DNA of 64,000 bases from NCBI GenBank assembly GCA_002370555.1, contig AP014718.1, positions 868,001 to 932,000 of the forward strand, in the 5' to 3' direction. Positions 29,808-40,024 of the stretch are shown here, piece by piece. The DNA comes from Arthrobacter sp. Hiyo4 (lineage in GTDB: Bacteria; Actinomycetota; Actinomycetes; Actinomycetales; Micrococcaceae). The first letter of the stretch is position 1, and every line of letters starts with the position of its first letter. Below the pieces are notes generated by a model. That model made no database searches, was not told where the DNA came from, and was given only the letters and a program-made list of their open reading frames with translations. The translations under genes and the position numbers were made by a program.

Positions 29808-30315
29808 TTAGTCCCGGGCGGATTCCTGGCTGAGACGGCGGAAGCCCGGGACAGGTAGAACGCAATGGCGGCAGCGTTGGCGCTGCTTACGGTCACGGCC
29901 ACGGTCTTGTGGCCCATGCCGTGCAGGACCTGCAGGGCGTGGCTGAGAAGTTCTTCGGCGAGGCCTTCCCTGCGGTTGCCGGGGTGGGTGAAAAGTTCTG
30001 CGATGAAGGCGGTTTTGGGCCCGTCGCTTCGGAGTGCCCGTTCCGTGGTGACGATGGCTGCGGTGATGCGTTTATTTGCGTCAGCGGTCATGAGGGAAGC
30101 CTCGGGATGGGGGCTCCGTGGATGCCATCGAAGGCGGCGCTGATCCTGCCGGCTGCCTTGTCCTTATCCGGAGGGGAGGTGCTGTCGGCATAAGCATGCA
30201 TATAGAGTTCTGCAAGTTCCGGCAGGTCCGTGACCTTGATGCTTCGCGGTGAACGAGCCGCGGGTTTGAGATCCTGCGGCTCAATAATTGCTGCCAGTGA
30301 GATTGAAGAAGCCAT
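29808..30315 (-). CDS. GNAT family N-acetyltransferase, two frameshifts
   Basis: About 170 residues. The N-terminal part (KVTDLPELAELYMHAYAD) and the core TAFIAELFTHPGNRREGLAEELLSHALQVL contain the acetyl-CoA loop (RREGLAEEL, like R/Q-x-x-G-x-G/A). VTVSSANAAAIAFYLSRGFRRL is the usual end of the fold. Frames change near 30105 and near 29835, each by one missing base. The substrate is unknown. Confidence 0.75.
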
Positions 30316-30505
30316 GACCTGACCTGTCTTGCGTCGATGTGACTGCTCTGTGCTGCGGCGACAGCCAACTCCTTCTCAGCGCAGCTGGGCCCTTGCACCA
30401 GCATGCCCTTTCCATGTTGCCGTCGGATTGCATTTAGGTGATTTTCTTGTATGGAGAGCCCACTGGCACATGAAGCAGCGCCCGCCTGTTTTCCTGGGAA
30501 ACGAC

Positions 30506-30552
30506 GACGGCGGGCGGCCCGGCAGATAAGCCGGGCACCGACGCCGTCGTAC
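30506..30552. repeat. nested hairpin with the family B core
   Basis: ACGACGGCG (30506-30514) pairs with CGCCGTCGT (30544-30552), enclosing a second stem CCCGGC/GCCGGG. It lies between the acetyltransferase promoter side and the transporter remnant and probably terminates minus-strand transcription. Confidence 0.65.
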
Positions 30553-30573
30553 TTTAGGAAGCTGCACTGCGCA

Positions 30574-30757
30574 CTACATCCGCGCGGATTCCTTCTCGCG
30601 GTCGGCGCTCTTGTAGGACTCCCGGAAAGTCGCCCCGGTGATGCCGAGGGGCAGCGGGTTGAAGACCGGGTCGAGGCCGAGCTTCTTCTGCGCTTCGAAG
30701 TCCTTGAGGGCTTCCAATGCAGGCTTCTGCAGGATCAGGATGCCGATGATGGTCCGA
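30574..30757 (-). pseudogene. C-terminal remnant of an alanine/glycine:cation symporter
   Basis: The reverse strand reads GILILQKPALEALKDFEAQ then KLGLDPVFNPLPLGITGATF and ends in TAG at 30576-30574. This is the cytoplasmic tail of AGCS-family sodium:alanine symporters. Nothing of the membrane part remains: ribokinase begins 27 bases upstream. A deletion has removed most of the gene. Confidence 0.65.
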
Positions 30758-30783
30758 CGGCGTCGCCCGCCTATGCGCGACGC

Positions 30784-31651
30784 TCACCCTGCCCCGTCCG
30801 CGGCAGCCGCAGTCCGCTTCATGTAGTAACCCAGCTGTGCCAAATCCGGCTGCGAGGAGGGATGGCCCACGGCGTCCGCTCCCACAGCGTTGGCCACGGC
30901 CAGGGCATGGGTGTAATCCAGCCCCTGCCGCAGGGACAAGACCAGGGCAGCACAGAACGCGTCGCCGGCGCCCACCGTGTTCGCCACCGTCACTGAAGCT
31001 GAAGGCGCTTCGGCGACTTTCCGCCCGTGTTCGAACATCGCGGAGCCGTCTTTGCCGTACGTCACGGCCACCAGCTTGGCCGCGGCGAGGGCGGGGATCA
31101 GGGCGTACTCGCTCTCGTTGACGATCACCAGGTCGCACCGCTCCAGCAGCTCCGCCGGCAGGTCCATCGCCGGCGCCGCGTTCAGCACAAAATACCCGGG
31201 AGTCTTCCGGGCGGCCTCCAGCACCACCGGCAGGCCCACCTCCAGCTGGCACAGCACCGTCTCCTCCGGGCCGAACTCCACCCCGTCCAGCGACAGGTGC
31301 GAGTTGGCGCCCGGGCAGACCACAATCTGGTTCTCGCCGTCGCGGTCCACCACAATCAGCGCCGTCCCGGTGGCCCCGGAAGGACCGCTACGCCAGTGGT
31401 ATCGACGCCGCCACCGGCCAGTGCGTCCAACATCCGCCGGCCCTGGGCGTCGCTACCCACGGCGCCCACCATGCGGGCGCTCCCGCCCAGCCGTGCAGCC
31501 GCCGCGGCCTGGTTGGCGCCCTTGCCGCCGGGCTGCTCGGAGAGCACCGCCCGCCGATGGTTTCGCCGGCGGTGGGAAGCCTCTCGGCGGTGGCGATCAG
31601 GTCCAGGTTGATGCTGCCGACGACGGTGACGGCAGGAAGTCGATTGCTCAT
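30784..31651 (-). CDS. rbsK: ribokinase, two frameshifts
   Basis: About 289 residues, PfkB family. It begins VTVVGSINLDLIATAERLPTAGETIGG and has the GGKGANQAAAAARLGG signature 1. The C-terminal anion hole and base are VANTVGAGDAFCAALVLSL, with catalytic aspartate in GAGD. Frames change near 31555 and near 31385 (one missing base each). It phosphorylates ribose at O5. It is divergent from a nucleoside-type MFS gene and nucleoside hydrolase, giving a nucleoside uptake, cleavage and ribose activation unit. Confidence 0.85.
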
Positions 31652-31734
31652 GGGAAGTCTCTCTCGAGGGGAAGCCGGAAGCGGCCGGATTAGGAAATAG
31701 TGTACGCGATGGTTGTACTCGTGCGTCATACATG

Positions 31735-31747
31735 GTTGTATAACAAC
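31735..31747. promoter_or_regulatory. GntR-type operator between rbsK and the MFS gene
   Basis: GTTGTATAACAAC is a 13-base inverted repeat (GTTGT-ATA-ACAAC). A half copy (GGTTGTAC) lies about 25 bases upstream. The GntR/UTRA regulator at 35581-36362 is the nearest candidate to bind it. Confidence 0.6.
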
Positions 31748-31793
31748 TCGAATCGCCATTCCGGACGATCCAGTTCGAACAAAGGAGTTTGAT

Positions 31794-33212
31794 GTGAACA
31801 CCCCAACGTCGGTTGCCGCCTCCCCGCCGGCCACCGCGGAACAGCCCGCCTTCGCCGGCCGCCGCGCCGCCCTGCTGATCTCCACCCTGCTGCTGGGCGT
31901 GCTGTCCTTCCAGCTCAACGCCAGCATGGTCACCCCCGCGCTGCCGCAGATCGCCGCTAGCTTCGGCCAGGGCGCCGACAGTGCCGCGCCCGTCCAGTCC
32001 ATGTTCTTCCTGGCCGGCGCCATCGCCGGGCCCGTGATCGGCCGCTGGAGCGACTTCATCGGCCGCCGCGCCGCCCTGCTCCTGGTCCTCGGCATCATGG
32101 GTGCCGGCACCATCCTCTGCATCGCCGCCCCCACGCTGCCGCTGCTCGTCACCGGCCGGTTCCTGCAGGGCGTCTCCAGCGCCGTCTTCGCGCTTGCCTA
32201 CATCGTGCTCAGCGAGAACCTGCAGGCCAAGGTCTTCGGCACCTCCGTGGGCATCATCGCCGCCATCAACGGCGGAGTGGGCGGCGTGGACGGCTACGTG
32301 GGCGGGCTCATGGCCGAGACGCTCGGCTTCCGCTCCATCTTCGTGGTGGTGCTGGTCCTCACCGCCATCGCCGCCGCCTGCATCATCAAGATTGTTCCGG
32401 CCGGACGGCCGCGGGGCGTGCGCGGCACCATGGACTGGTGGGGCGCCGGATCCCTCTCGTTGTTCCTCGTGTTCATCACCTACTTCGTCTCCGGCGGATC
32501 CGCCGCGGGCTGGACCACGCCCAGCACCCTGGCCTTGCTCGCCGCCACCATCGCGTCCTTCGCCGCCTTCTGGATCATCGAAAAACGGCGCACCAACCCT
32601 CTCATTGCAGTCCACCATCTGCGCTCCCGCCAGGTCTGGCCCGTCATCGCCACCACCGTCCTGACCCTCGCCGGCATCTTCGCCATCATCAACTTCACCG
32701 TGGTGCTCCTCAGCCAGGACGCCGGTGCCGGCTTCGGCCTGACCGCCTCCGTGTCCGCGCTGCTGTTCCTTACCCCGGCCGCCCTGATCGGCGTCTTCGC
32801 CGCACCGCTAGCCGGCTGGCTCGCCGACCGCCGCGGCTGGATCAAAACCCTCCGCGCCGGCACCGGGCTCAGCCTCGCCTGCGCCATCGTGGCCGCCACG
32901 TTCTCCGAGAACCAGACCGCGGTGCTGATCGCAGTTGCGGCACTGGGCATCTTCTACAACGGCTTCTTCCTCACCGCCATCAACGGGCTCTCGGTGCTGC
33001 TCTCACCCAAGGAAGCCCCGGCTGCCCTGCCCGGCATCAACGGCGCCTCCTTCGGCATCGGGGCGAGCCTCGGCGTCGTCCTCGTGGCACCCTTCGCCGC
33101 CCAGGCCACCGCCGCCGGGTACACCACCGCGCTCTGGATCTCGGTGGCCATCACGGCCGCCGCGTTCATCGTCAGCCTCTTCGTCGCCGCCCCCAAGGGC
33201 GAGACGGTCTAA
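31794..33212 (+). CDS. MFS transporter, probably for nucleosides
   Basis: 472 residues, intact, with about 14 hydrophobic segments. GRWSDFIGRRAALL is the MFS motif A between segments 2 and 3, and LADRRGWIKTLRAG is a second copy in the C-terminal half. A GTG start at 31794 has AAAGGAG six bases upstream. It precedes the nucleoside hydrolase by 28 bases and is divergent from ribokinase, so nucleoside import is inferred from context. Confidence 0.85.
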   Translation: MNTPTSVAASPPATAEQPAFAGRRAALLISTLLLGVLSFQLNASMVTPALPQIAASFGQGADSAAPVQSMFFLAGAIAGPVIGRWSDFIGRRAALLLVLGIMGAGTILCIAAPTLPLLVTGRFLQGVSSAVFALAYIVLSENLQAKVFGTSVGIIAAINGGVGGVDGYVGGLMAETLGFRSIFVVVLVLTAIAAACIIKIVPAGRPRGVRGTMDWWGAGSLSLFLVFITYFVSGGSAAGWTTPSTLALLAATIASFAAFWIIEKRRTNPLIAVHHLRSRQVWPVIATTVLTLAGIFAIINFTVVLLSQDAGAGFGLTASVSALLFLTPAALIGVFAAPLAGWLADRRGWIKTLRAGTGLSLACAIVAATFSENQTAVLIAVAALGIFYNGFFLTAINGLSVLLSPKEAPAALPGINGASFGIGASLGVVLVAPFAAQATAAGYTTALWISVAITAAAFIVSLFVAAPKGETV

Positions 33213-33240
33213 CCCCCTCTACCGAAAGAGAACCACCGCC

Positions 33241-34242
33241 ATGACCGACACCTTCCCGTTCTACCTGGACTGCGACACCGGAATCGACGACGCCCTCGCA
33301 CTTGCCTACCTCCTCGCCGCGCCCGCCGCCGACGTGGTGGGCATAGGGACCGTCAGTGGCAACGTCAGTGCCGCAGCCGGCGCCCGCAACACCCTGGACC
33401 TGCTCCAGCTCGCCGGCCACGCGCACATTCCCGTGGCGCTCGGCGCCCACCATCCGCTGGCCGGGCAGTTTGGCGGCGGGGCGCCGTGGGTGCACGGGGA
33501 GAACGGGATCGGCGGGGTTTCCCTTACGACGGCGTCCGCCACGTTGGAGTCCGAGAGTGCGGCCGAGATGCTGGTCCGGCTCGCCCATGAGTATCCGGGA
33601 ACGCTGCGGGTGCTCGCCATCGGCCCGCTGACCAACATCGCCGAGGCGCTGCGCCTGGACCCCGCGCTGCCCTCGCTCGTGGACGAAATCACCATCATGG
33701 GCGGGGCGGCACTGGCCCCCGGGAACATTAGCCCGGTGGCGGAAGCCAACATCTTCAACGACCCCGAGGCCGCCGCCTTGGTGCTGGCCGCCGGCTGGGA
33801 CGTGACCCTGGTGCCGCTGGACGTCACCATGGCCAGCGTCCTGGAGGAAAGCCACCGGCAGGAACTGCTCGCCGCGGACCACCCGGTCCCGCAGGCCCTC
33901 GGTGACATGCTGGGCTACTACTTCCGGTTCTATGAGGGCATCTTCGGCCGGCCCTGCTCCGCCATGCACGATCCGCTGGCGGCGGCGCTCGCGGTTGGCG
34001 GCATTAAGGCGACGGTGGCCCCGGTGGTGCATGCCGCCGTCGACACCTCTGCCGGGCCGGGCCGCGGGCAGACCGTCTGCGACATGCGCGGCACCTACCT
34101 TGGCTACCCGGAGCAGCCCGGCGCGCGTTGCCGCGTGGTGCTCTCCCTGGACGGGGACTTCGCCCCGCACCTGGTGGAGACACTGCTTTCCTTCGCTGAA
34201 AGTACGACGGCGGGACTTGCCGCGGGTGCGGCGGCCGCCTGA
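33241..34242 (+). CDS. nucleoside hydrolase
   Basis: 333 residues, intact. The calcium-binding N-terminal cluster reads FYLDCDTGIDDALALAYLL. LRVLAIGPLTNIAEALR and IMGGAALAPGNISPVAEANIFNDPEAA are the conserved substrate-binding regions. MHDPLAAALAVG near the end supplies another calcium ligand. The enzyme splits a ribonucleoside into base and ribose, and the ribose can go to RbsK. It is cotranscribed with the MFS gene. Confidence 0.88.
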   Translation: MTDTFPFYLDCDTGIDDALALAYLLAAPAADVVGIGTVSGNVSAAAGARNTLDLLQLAGHAHIPVALGAHHPLAGQFGGGAPWVHGENGIGGVSLTTASATLESESAAEMLVRLAHEYPGTLRVLAIGPLTNIAEALRLDPALPSLVDEITIMGGAALAPGNISPVAEANIFNDPEAAALVLAAGWDVTLVPLDVTMASVLEESHRQELLAADHPVPQALGDMLGYYFRFYEGIFGRPCSAMHDPLAAALAVGGIKATVAPVVHAAVDTSAGPGRGQTVCDMRGTYLGYPEQPGARCRVVLSLDGDFAPHLVETLLSFAESTTAGLAAGAAAA

Positions 34243-34305
34243 AATATCCGCAGACTTTTCCGCAACCACTATCCGGCAGGTCCGGGTTGGCGCAAAGATA
34301 ACCCC

Positions 34306-35563
34306 ATGAAAAAACAGTTATCGCTGGTTTCGCAGCGCTCATGATGGGGCTTGGCGCCATTACCTCCGCAGTCCCAGGCAGTGCGGCGCCCGAGCCGTCG
34401 CACATCGCGGGGCAGATCATGGTCAAGTTCCGCGATGATGCGGCGGCAGTAGGGGTACTGCGCCGCCACGGCCTCAGCGACGGCCCGTGGATTGGCAGCA
34501 CGGGGCCCGCCTCATCGAGGTTCCGGCCGGCAAGGAACTACAGCTCATCGAGGCCCTCAGCCGGAACCCAAGCGTTGAATACGCCGAGCGGGACCATGTG
34601 GTGACGGTAGCTACCGATCAGCCCAACGTCGACTATTTCCCCCGCCAGTACGCCTTGCACAACACTGGCCAGGAATTTACCAGCACGTTGGGAGTAAATG
34701 TGGCCGGGGGTACGCCAGACGCCGACGTGGACGCCGTCGAAGCGTGGGCTAAAACGACTGGTGCCGGCATCAGGGTGGCTGTGCTCGATACAGGGGTCAC
34801 GAGCAGCCACGACGACATCTCATCACAGGTTGTTGCAACGGTTAACTACAGTGATGCGGCAACTGGTGAAGACAAATACGGCCACGGCACCCACGTCGCC
34901 GGCATCATTGCCGCCATCAAAGACACGGTTGGCGTCTCCGGTGTGTGCCCGGACTGCTACATCCTGGACGGCAAAGTCCTGAACGACCAGGGGTCCGGCT
35001 CCACCTCGAGCATCGCCAAAGGCATCGGCTGGGCCGTCGATAAGGAGGCCAAGGTCATCAATATGAGCCTGGGGCAGCGTGTTTCCTCACGGACGCTGGA
35101 GATCGCGGTTAATAACGCCTGGAAGGCAGGGGCGGTGATCGTCGCCGCGGCCGGCAACGCCGGTACCCAGGCCAAGATCTACCCGGGCGCCTACCCAAAT
35201 GTTATTGCCGTTGCAGCAACCGACAACAACAACGTGAAAGCCTCCTTCTCGAGCTATGGCAAGTGGGTGGACGTCGCAGCGCCCGGTGTCAGCGTGTACT
35301 CGACCTTCCCGAACGGATCCTTTGTCCTGGGGACGCAAAACAACCGCTCCCATGGTTACGACATCGCCAGCGGTACTTCGATGGCCTCACCCATCGTCGC
35401 CGGCGTTGCCGCACTGGTCTGGAGCACTTCTGCCGGCACCGCAAACACATCAGTCCGCGAAATAGTGGAATCGTCCGCCGACGAGACTGTTTCCGGCACG
35501 GGTAATTATTGGGCCAACGGCCTCGTGAATGCCTGCGATGCAGTTGGATGCGTACGGCCCTAG
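34306..35563 (+). CDS. secreted subtilisin-like serine protease, two frameshifts
   Basis: About 420 residues. A signal peptide (MKKTVIAGFAALMMGLGAI when the A run at 34309 is given one more A) is followed by a propeptide region IMVKFRDDAAAVGVL...VEYAERDHVV. The catalytic domain has D in VAVLDTGVTSSHDD, H in YGHGTHVAGIIAA, oxyanion N in AAAGNAG and S in GTSMASPIVAG, so all active residues are present. A second missing base lies near 34503. It is an extracellular S8 peptidase and stands alone. Confidence 0.87.
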
Positions 35564-35580
35564 TCAGACCGCGGTTGCCG

Positions 35581-36362
35581 TTAGGACTGGAGGGACTGCA
35601 TTACTGACAGGTGGCCAGCGCGGGCCGCGATGAGGCACTTGGCCAGGTAAAAGGGCCGGTTGCCGTATCTGACGTACTGCGTGAGGACCAGCACAGGGTC
35701 CGACGGCCGGAGGTCCAGCAGCTTCGCGCGGCTGGGCCCCACCTGGCTGAGGCTGATCTGGCACTCGCCCGGACCGGGCTGCCGGCCGAGCTGTTTGGTG
35801 AGCGCGGCAAGCAGGGTGGCGCCGGCGTCGTCCTCAATGTCCAAAGGTGCGGCGGGCCGGCCGGCCAGGCTCACCGGCAGGGCGGAGACGTTTTCCTGCA
35901 GGTGCGCGATGGCCTCGCCGTCGCGGATCAGGACGGATTCCCACAGCCAGCAGTCGCTGCCGGGCTCCACGCCGACGCCGGGGCGACGAACTCGGAGGCG
36001 GGCTGCCGCTCCCGGAGGACGCGCTTGATTTCGAGGTGCCGGCCGGGGCCGCCGAGGACTTCTTCGAACGGGCGGATCCGTTCGATGCCGATGCGGGGGA
36101 GGGTGTCCGAGACGAAGCGTCCGACGCCGCGCCTCGCCCGGATGAGCCCGTCTTCCTCGAGCAGCATGAGGGCTTCGCGGACCACGGTGCGGCTGACTTT
36201 CATGTCGGCGCCGAGCTCGGTTTCCGTGGGGATCATGGAGCCGGGCTTGAGGAGGTCGTTGCGGATGGCTTCGGCGATCCGGGAGTACACCGCCACGCGG
36301 AGGGGTGAGCCGGGCTGGGCCTGCACCGGCTGGGACAGGAACCGGACGGCGTCCTCGTGCAC
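35581..36362 (-). CDS. GntR/UTRA transcriptional regulator, one frameshift
   Basis: About 260 residues. The winged helix has AVYSRIAEAIRNDLLKPGSMIPTETELGADMKVSRTVVREAL and LEEDGLIRARRGVGRFV. The C-terminal UTRA domain (ECQISLSQVGPSRAKLLDL, VLVLTQYVRYGNRPFYLAK) binds a small effector. A GTG at 36362 preceded by GCGAGG is chosen over the ATG at 36446. One base is missing near 35970. It is the most likely regulator of the nucleoside genes next door. Confidence 0.8.
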
Positions 36363-36768
36363 GTTATGCCTCGCTTCGTGGTCTGGGGATTCCCAGCCTA
36401 CCGGTGTGACGCGTTTGTTGGACAAGGCGGGTGGCGATGGGTTCACCGGTCATAGCCTTAGAACTTGCCTTGGCGCTGCGGCGCGGCGCTATTTTCCGCA
36501 GGCAGTGCACATTTGTGCACTGCCCTGATGGGTTTTCTCAGTCCCGGCGCCGACGCATACGCTACCCACCAGTAACAACGCCGGGTTTGAGGGTTTTGGC
36601 CTCGGCGGAGAGCGCACCGCTTTGTAAGGCCCTTCTTGCGCACGTCTGTGCAACCCGGCTCCGCAACGACGGGTGCTGCATAGCATGGGAAACCCGGCCG
36701 GCACCTGATCAACACCCAGAACCATCACTACCGGCCGCCCCTGTTGGCACATGAACAAAGAGGTTTCC
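36363..36768. other. intergenic space between the GntR regulator and lipase genes
   Basis: About 400 bases without a convincing gene. It holds one striking palindrome at 36501-36524 (separate entry). The rest shows no repeat of the dispersed families and no terminator with a T-run. Confidence 0.5.
36501..36524. promoter_or_regulatory. 24-base palindrome upstream of the lipase gene
   Basis: Arms of 11 bases (GGCAGTGCACA and its complement) meet at a central TT. It lies midway between two divergent genes, so it may be an operator for one or both, or a short hairpin. No T-run follows. Confidence 0.6.
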
Positions 36769-37609
36769 ATGTCATTCGTTACCCGGGCCCTGTCCGTTGC
36801 GGCTGCCGCCGTCCTCGTCACTTCCTTGGCTGCGGCCCCGCCCAGGCGATCGAGATTTCCCCGCCGGGGCCAACGACTGGTCCTGCAAGCCAACCGCAGA
36901 GCATCCCTATCCGGTCATCCTGGTACCGGGAACGTTCGAGAGCATGGAGAAGAACTGGTCCACCCTCTCGCCGTACCTCAAGAGCGCCGGGTACTGCGTT
37001 TTCGCCCTCAACTACGGAGAGACGAATGGCGTGTATGCCACCGCACCGGTGGCCGAGTCGGCGCAGGAACTCGCCCCGTTTGTGGACGCGGTACGTGCTG
37101 CCACCGGAGCGAAGAAAGTGGACCTGGTGGGCCACAGCCAGGGCGGCATGATGCCCCGCTACTACATGGGCTTCCTCGGCGGGGCCAAGTACGTCCGTCA
37201 GCTCATCGGCATTGCACCCTCCAGCCACGGGACCGAAGGTGTGATTGTCCCGCCGCCGGGCTTCGTCCAGGACCCGGACTTCACCGGTCTGGGCTGTGCT
37301 GCCTGCGCCGATCAGCAGGCAGGCTCGGCGTTCATGCAGGAGCTCAACTCCATCGGCGACACCGTGGCGGGACCCTCCTACACCGTCATCTCCACGGTTT
37401 ACGACGAAGTGGTCATTCCCTATAACAGCCAGTTCCTGAACGGTCCGGCCCGGCAGGTCACCAACATCACCATCCAGGACAAGTGCCCGGCCGATGTCTT
37501 CGAACACGACCAGACCCCCAATGACCCCGTGGTGCACCAGATCGTGGGCCACGCCCTCGGCAAGGTTTCCGGCCCCGCGGACCCTGCGTACCAGCCCGCC
37601 TGCTTCTAG
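36769..37609 (+). CDS. secreted triacylglycerol lipase/esterase, two frameshifts
   Basis: About 281 residues. A signal peptide (MSFVTRALSVAAAAVLVTSL then AAA...AQA) is followed by DWSCKPTAEHPYPVILVPGTFESME. The nucleophile elbow is DLVGHSQGGMMPRYYMG (GHSQG), and later D and H residues lie in DEVVIPYNSQF and DPVVHQIVGHAL. It matches actinobacterial lipases of the Streptomyces/Propionibacterium type with a class 2 lipase fold. Missing bases near 36837 and 36860. ATG 36769 has AAAGAGG five bases upstream. Confidence 0.85.
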
Positions 37610-37756
37610 CCTCCGGAGGCGCCAAGGGGGCAGGCACTGGCCGGCCCGTGCGGGGACGATGGGGTAATGGTTGACGTGACGGCGGACAGCGGTCACTATC
37701 AAGTGATCCACGCAACCTTAACGCGCGTGTTTCGTCCAGGATGCGGGGGATATCTG

Positions 37757-39882
37757 ATGGACTGGTGGTGGCTTGCGACAGCAGCCAATGCGGTGATTGC
37801 TGCCGCGTATCTGGCGATTTCCGCAGCGATCATTGTTCCGTTGGCCCGGTCCGGTCAGGTGCGCCGGAACCGGCTGGGAACCGCCACTGCGGCGATCTTC
37901 TTCACCTGCTCAATCGGGCACGGCCTGCACGCAATCCATCCGCTGCTTCCGTTGGCAGGCCTGGACGCCGGTGAGCACCTGGCCGCCAGGGACGAAATCT
38001 CCTGGCATGACGCGCTGTGGGATGTGATCACGGCCGGCGTAGGTCTCTACTACTGGTCGCTGCGCCGGGCCTACGCGTCCATGGTGGCTGGGCCGGTGAT
38101 TTTCGAGGATCTGATCGAGCGGCAGCGCCTGAGGGAGCTTGAAGCTGAAGCGGAGCTCAGTGCCGTGCGCCAGCAGGCGGCCGCGGAACTTGAACACAGC
38201 GAAAAGCGCTTCCGTCTGGCCTTTGATCACGCGCCCATCGGGATCGCACTGATCGGCCTGGACCCGGACGATGCGGGCAAGATCCTGAGGTCCAATTCCG
38301 CCTTCGGTGCCCTCTTGGGGCGCGCATGCGCTGAGCTGGAGTCGAGTAACATCCTGGATTTCACTGTGCCCGACGACAGGCCCGCGGCGCAGCACCGGCT
38401 GGCCCGGATGATCGCGGGAGAGGTTGCCGTGTATGCAGATTCCCGGCGTTTCCTCCACTCGAACGGGCACACTGTATGGACGTCGATGACAAGTGCGGTG
38501 GTGGGCCATGACCATGGCATGCCGCACTACCTGGTGGCCCAGTTCGAGGACATTACCGGACGCCGTGAAGCCGAACGGCTGTTAACCCGCCAGGCCATGC
38601 ATGACGGCCTGACCGGCCTACCCAACCGGGTGCTGCTGATGGACAGGATCAGCCAGGCCCTGGCGAGGGCCCATCGGCGCAGCACACGCCTGGCCGTGTT
38701 CTTCGTGGATGTGGATGGCTTCAAAACCGTCAACGACACCCGGGGACACGCTGCAGGGGATCTCCTCCTGATCGAGGTCGGCCTCCGGCTTTCCGAGCTG
38801 GGGCGCGAGGGTGACACCGTGGCGCGCCTGGCAGGAGACGAATTCGTTGTGCTCTGTGAGGACATTCCCAACCGTTCCGCGGCCGAAGACATGGGCCGCC
38901 GCCTGCTGGCCGCCCTCGAGAGACCCTACGAGATCGACCGAGACGTCCTGCGGACCACCGCCAGCATCGGCATTGCCTTGTCCTGGCGGGACGAGAACGC
39001 CGCCGAACTGCTGCAAAACGCGGACATCGCCATGTACCGGGCCAAGGACGCGGGCCGGGGCCGTTACTCGGTCTACGACAAGAACCTGCGCGCCAGCCGT
39101 GACCACCGTCTGCGCACCGAAAGGGAACTGCGGCAAGGGATTGGCGACGGCCAGCTGCGCATCCTCTTCCAACCCGTCATTGACCTGGCCGAGGGGACCA
39201 TGGCTTCCGTGGAGGCACTGGTGCGCTGGGATCACCCGGAGAGGGGGCTGCTTCCTCCTGCCGAGTTCCTGGACGTCGCAGAGACAACGGGATTAATCAT
39301 TCCGCTGGGCCGCTGGGTGATCCCGGAAGCCTGCCGCCAGTTCGCAGGCTGGAAGCGCGATGACCCCGGGACGGCTCCGGACCAGGTATCAGTCAATGTC
39401 AGCGCCGTTGAGCTCAGCAGCCCCGGCATCGTCGATGTGGTGGCGCAGGCCCTCGCCGAGACCGCCTGCCTGGACACGCCCTCTGCGTTGAGATCACCGA
39501 GTCCGCACTGCTGGATGGCAACAGCGCCAACATCGCTACCGTCCGGCAACTCCGGGAACTGGGAATCAAAATTGCGCTGGACGACTTTGGCACCGGCTAT
39601 ACCTCGCTCACGAACCTCAAACGTTTCCCGGTAGACGCGGTCAAGATCGACAGGTCCTTCGTGGCCGGTCTGGGAAACGACGCTGAGGAGACCGCGATCG
39701 TCGGTGCGGTGGTCGGACTGGCCCGCGCGTTGGGACTGGCCACCACGGCCGAAGGCGTCGAAAACGCTGTCCAAGCCGAGCACCTGCGCCGTCTCGGATG
39801 CATATACGCCCAGGGCTACCTCTATTCCGAGCCGGCGACCCTCGCCGGCCTCACCGGACTCGCCCCTGTCAGCAGATCCTAG
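37757..39882 (+). CDS. membrane PAS-GGDEF-EAL cyclic-di-GMP protein, one frameshift
   Basis: About 709 residues. The N-terminus has membrane segments (AANAVIAAAYLAISAAIIVPL and two more). A PAS domain (KRFRLAFDHAPIGIALIGLD) and a GGDEF domain with motif RLAGDEFVVL follow. The EAL domain has SVEALVRWDHPERG and, after a missing base near 39480, ITESALLDG and LDDFGTGYTSLTNLKRFPVDAVKIDRSFV. Both domains keep their core residues (AGDEF for GGDEF), so it may make and break c-di-GMP. The ATG at 37757 with GGGGA upstream begins just before the first helix. Confidence 0.87.
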
Positions 39883-40024
39883 AACCCGCTGTACTACCGC
39901 CGTGCGGTAAAGGAAGACAAGGCCCGGGAAGGGCTGACAGTGGAGGAGTATGGCGTCAACACAGGATCCAGTGGTAGAGCCGTCAAACCGATTGACACCG
40001 CCGGAGGGTTGCTGGCCCTCTCGA

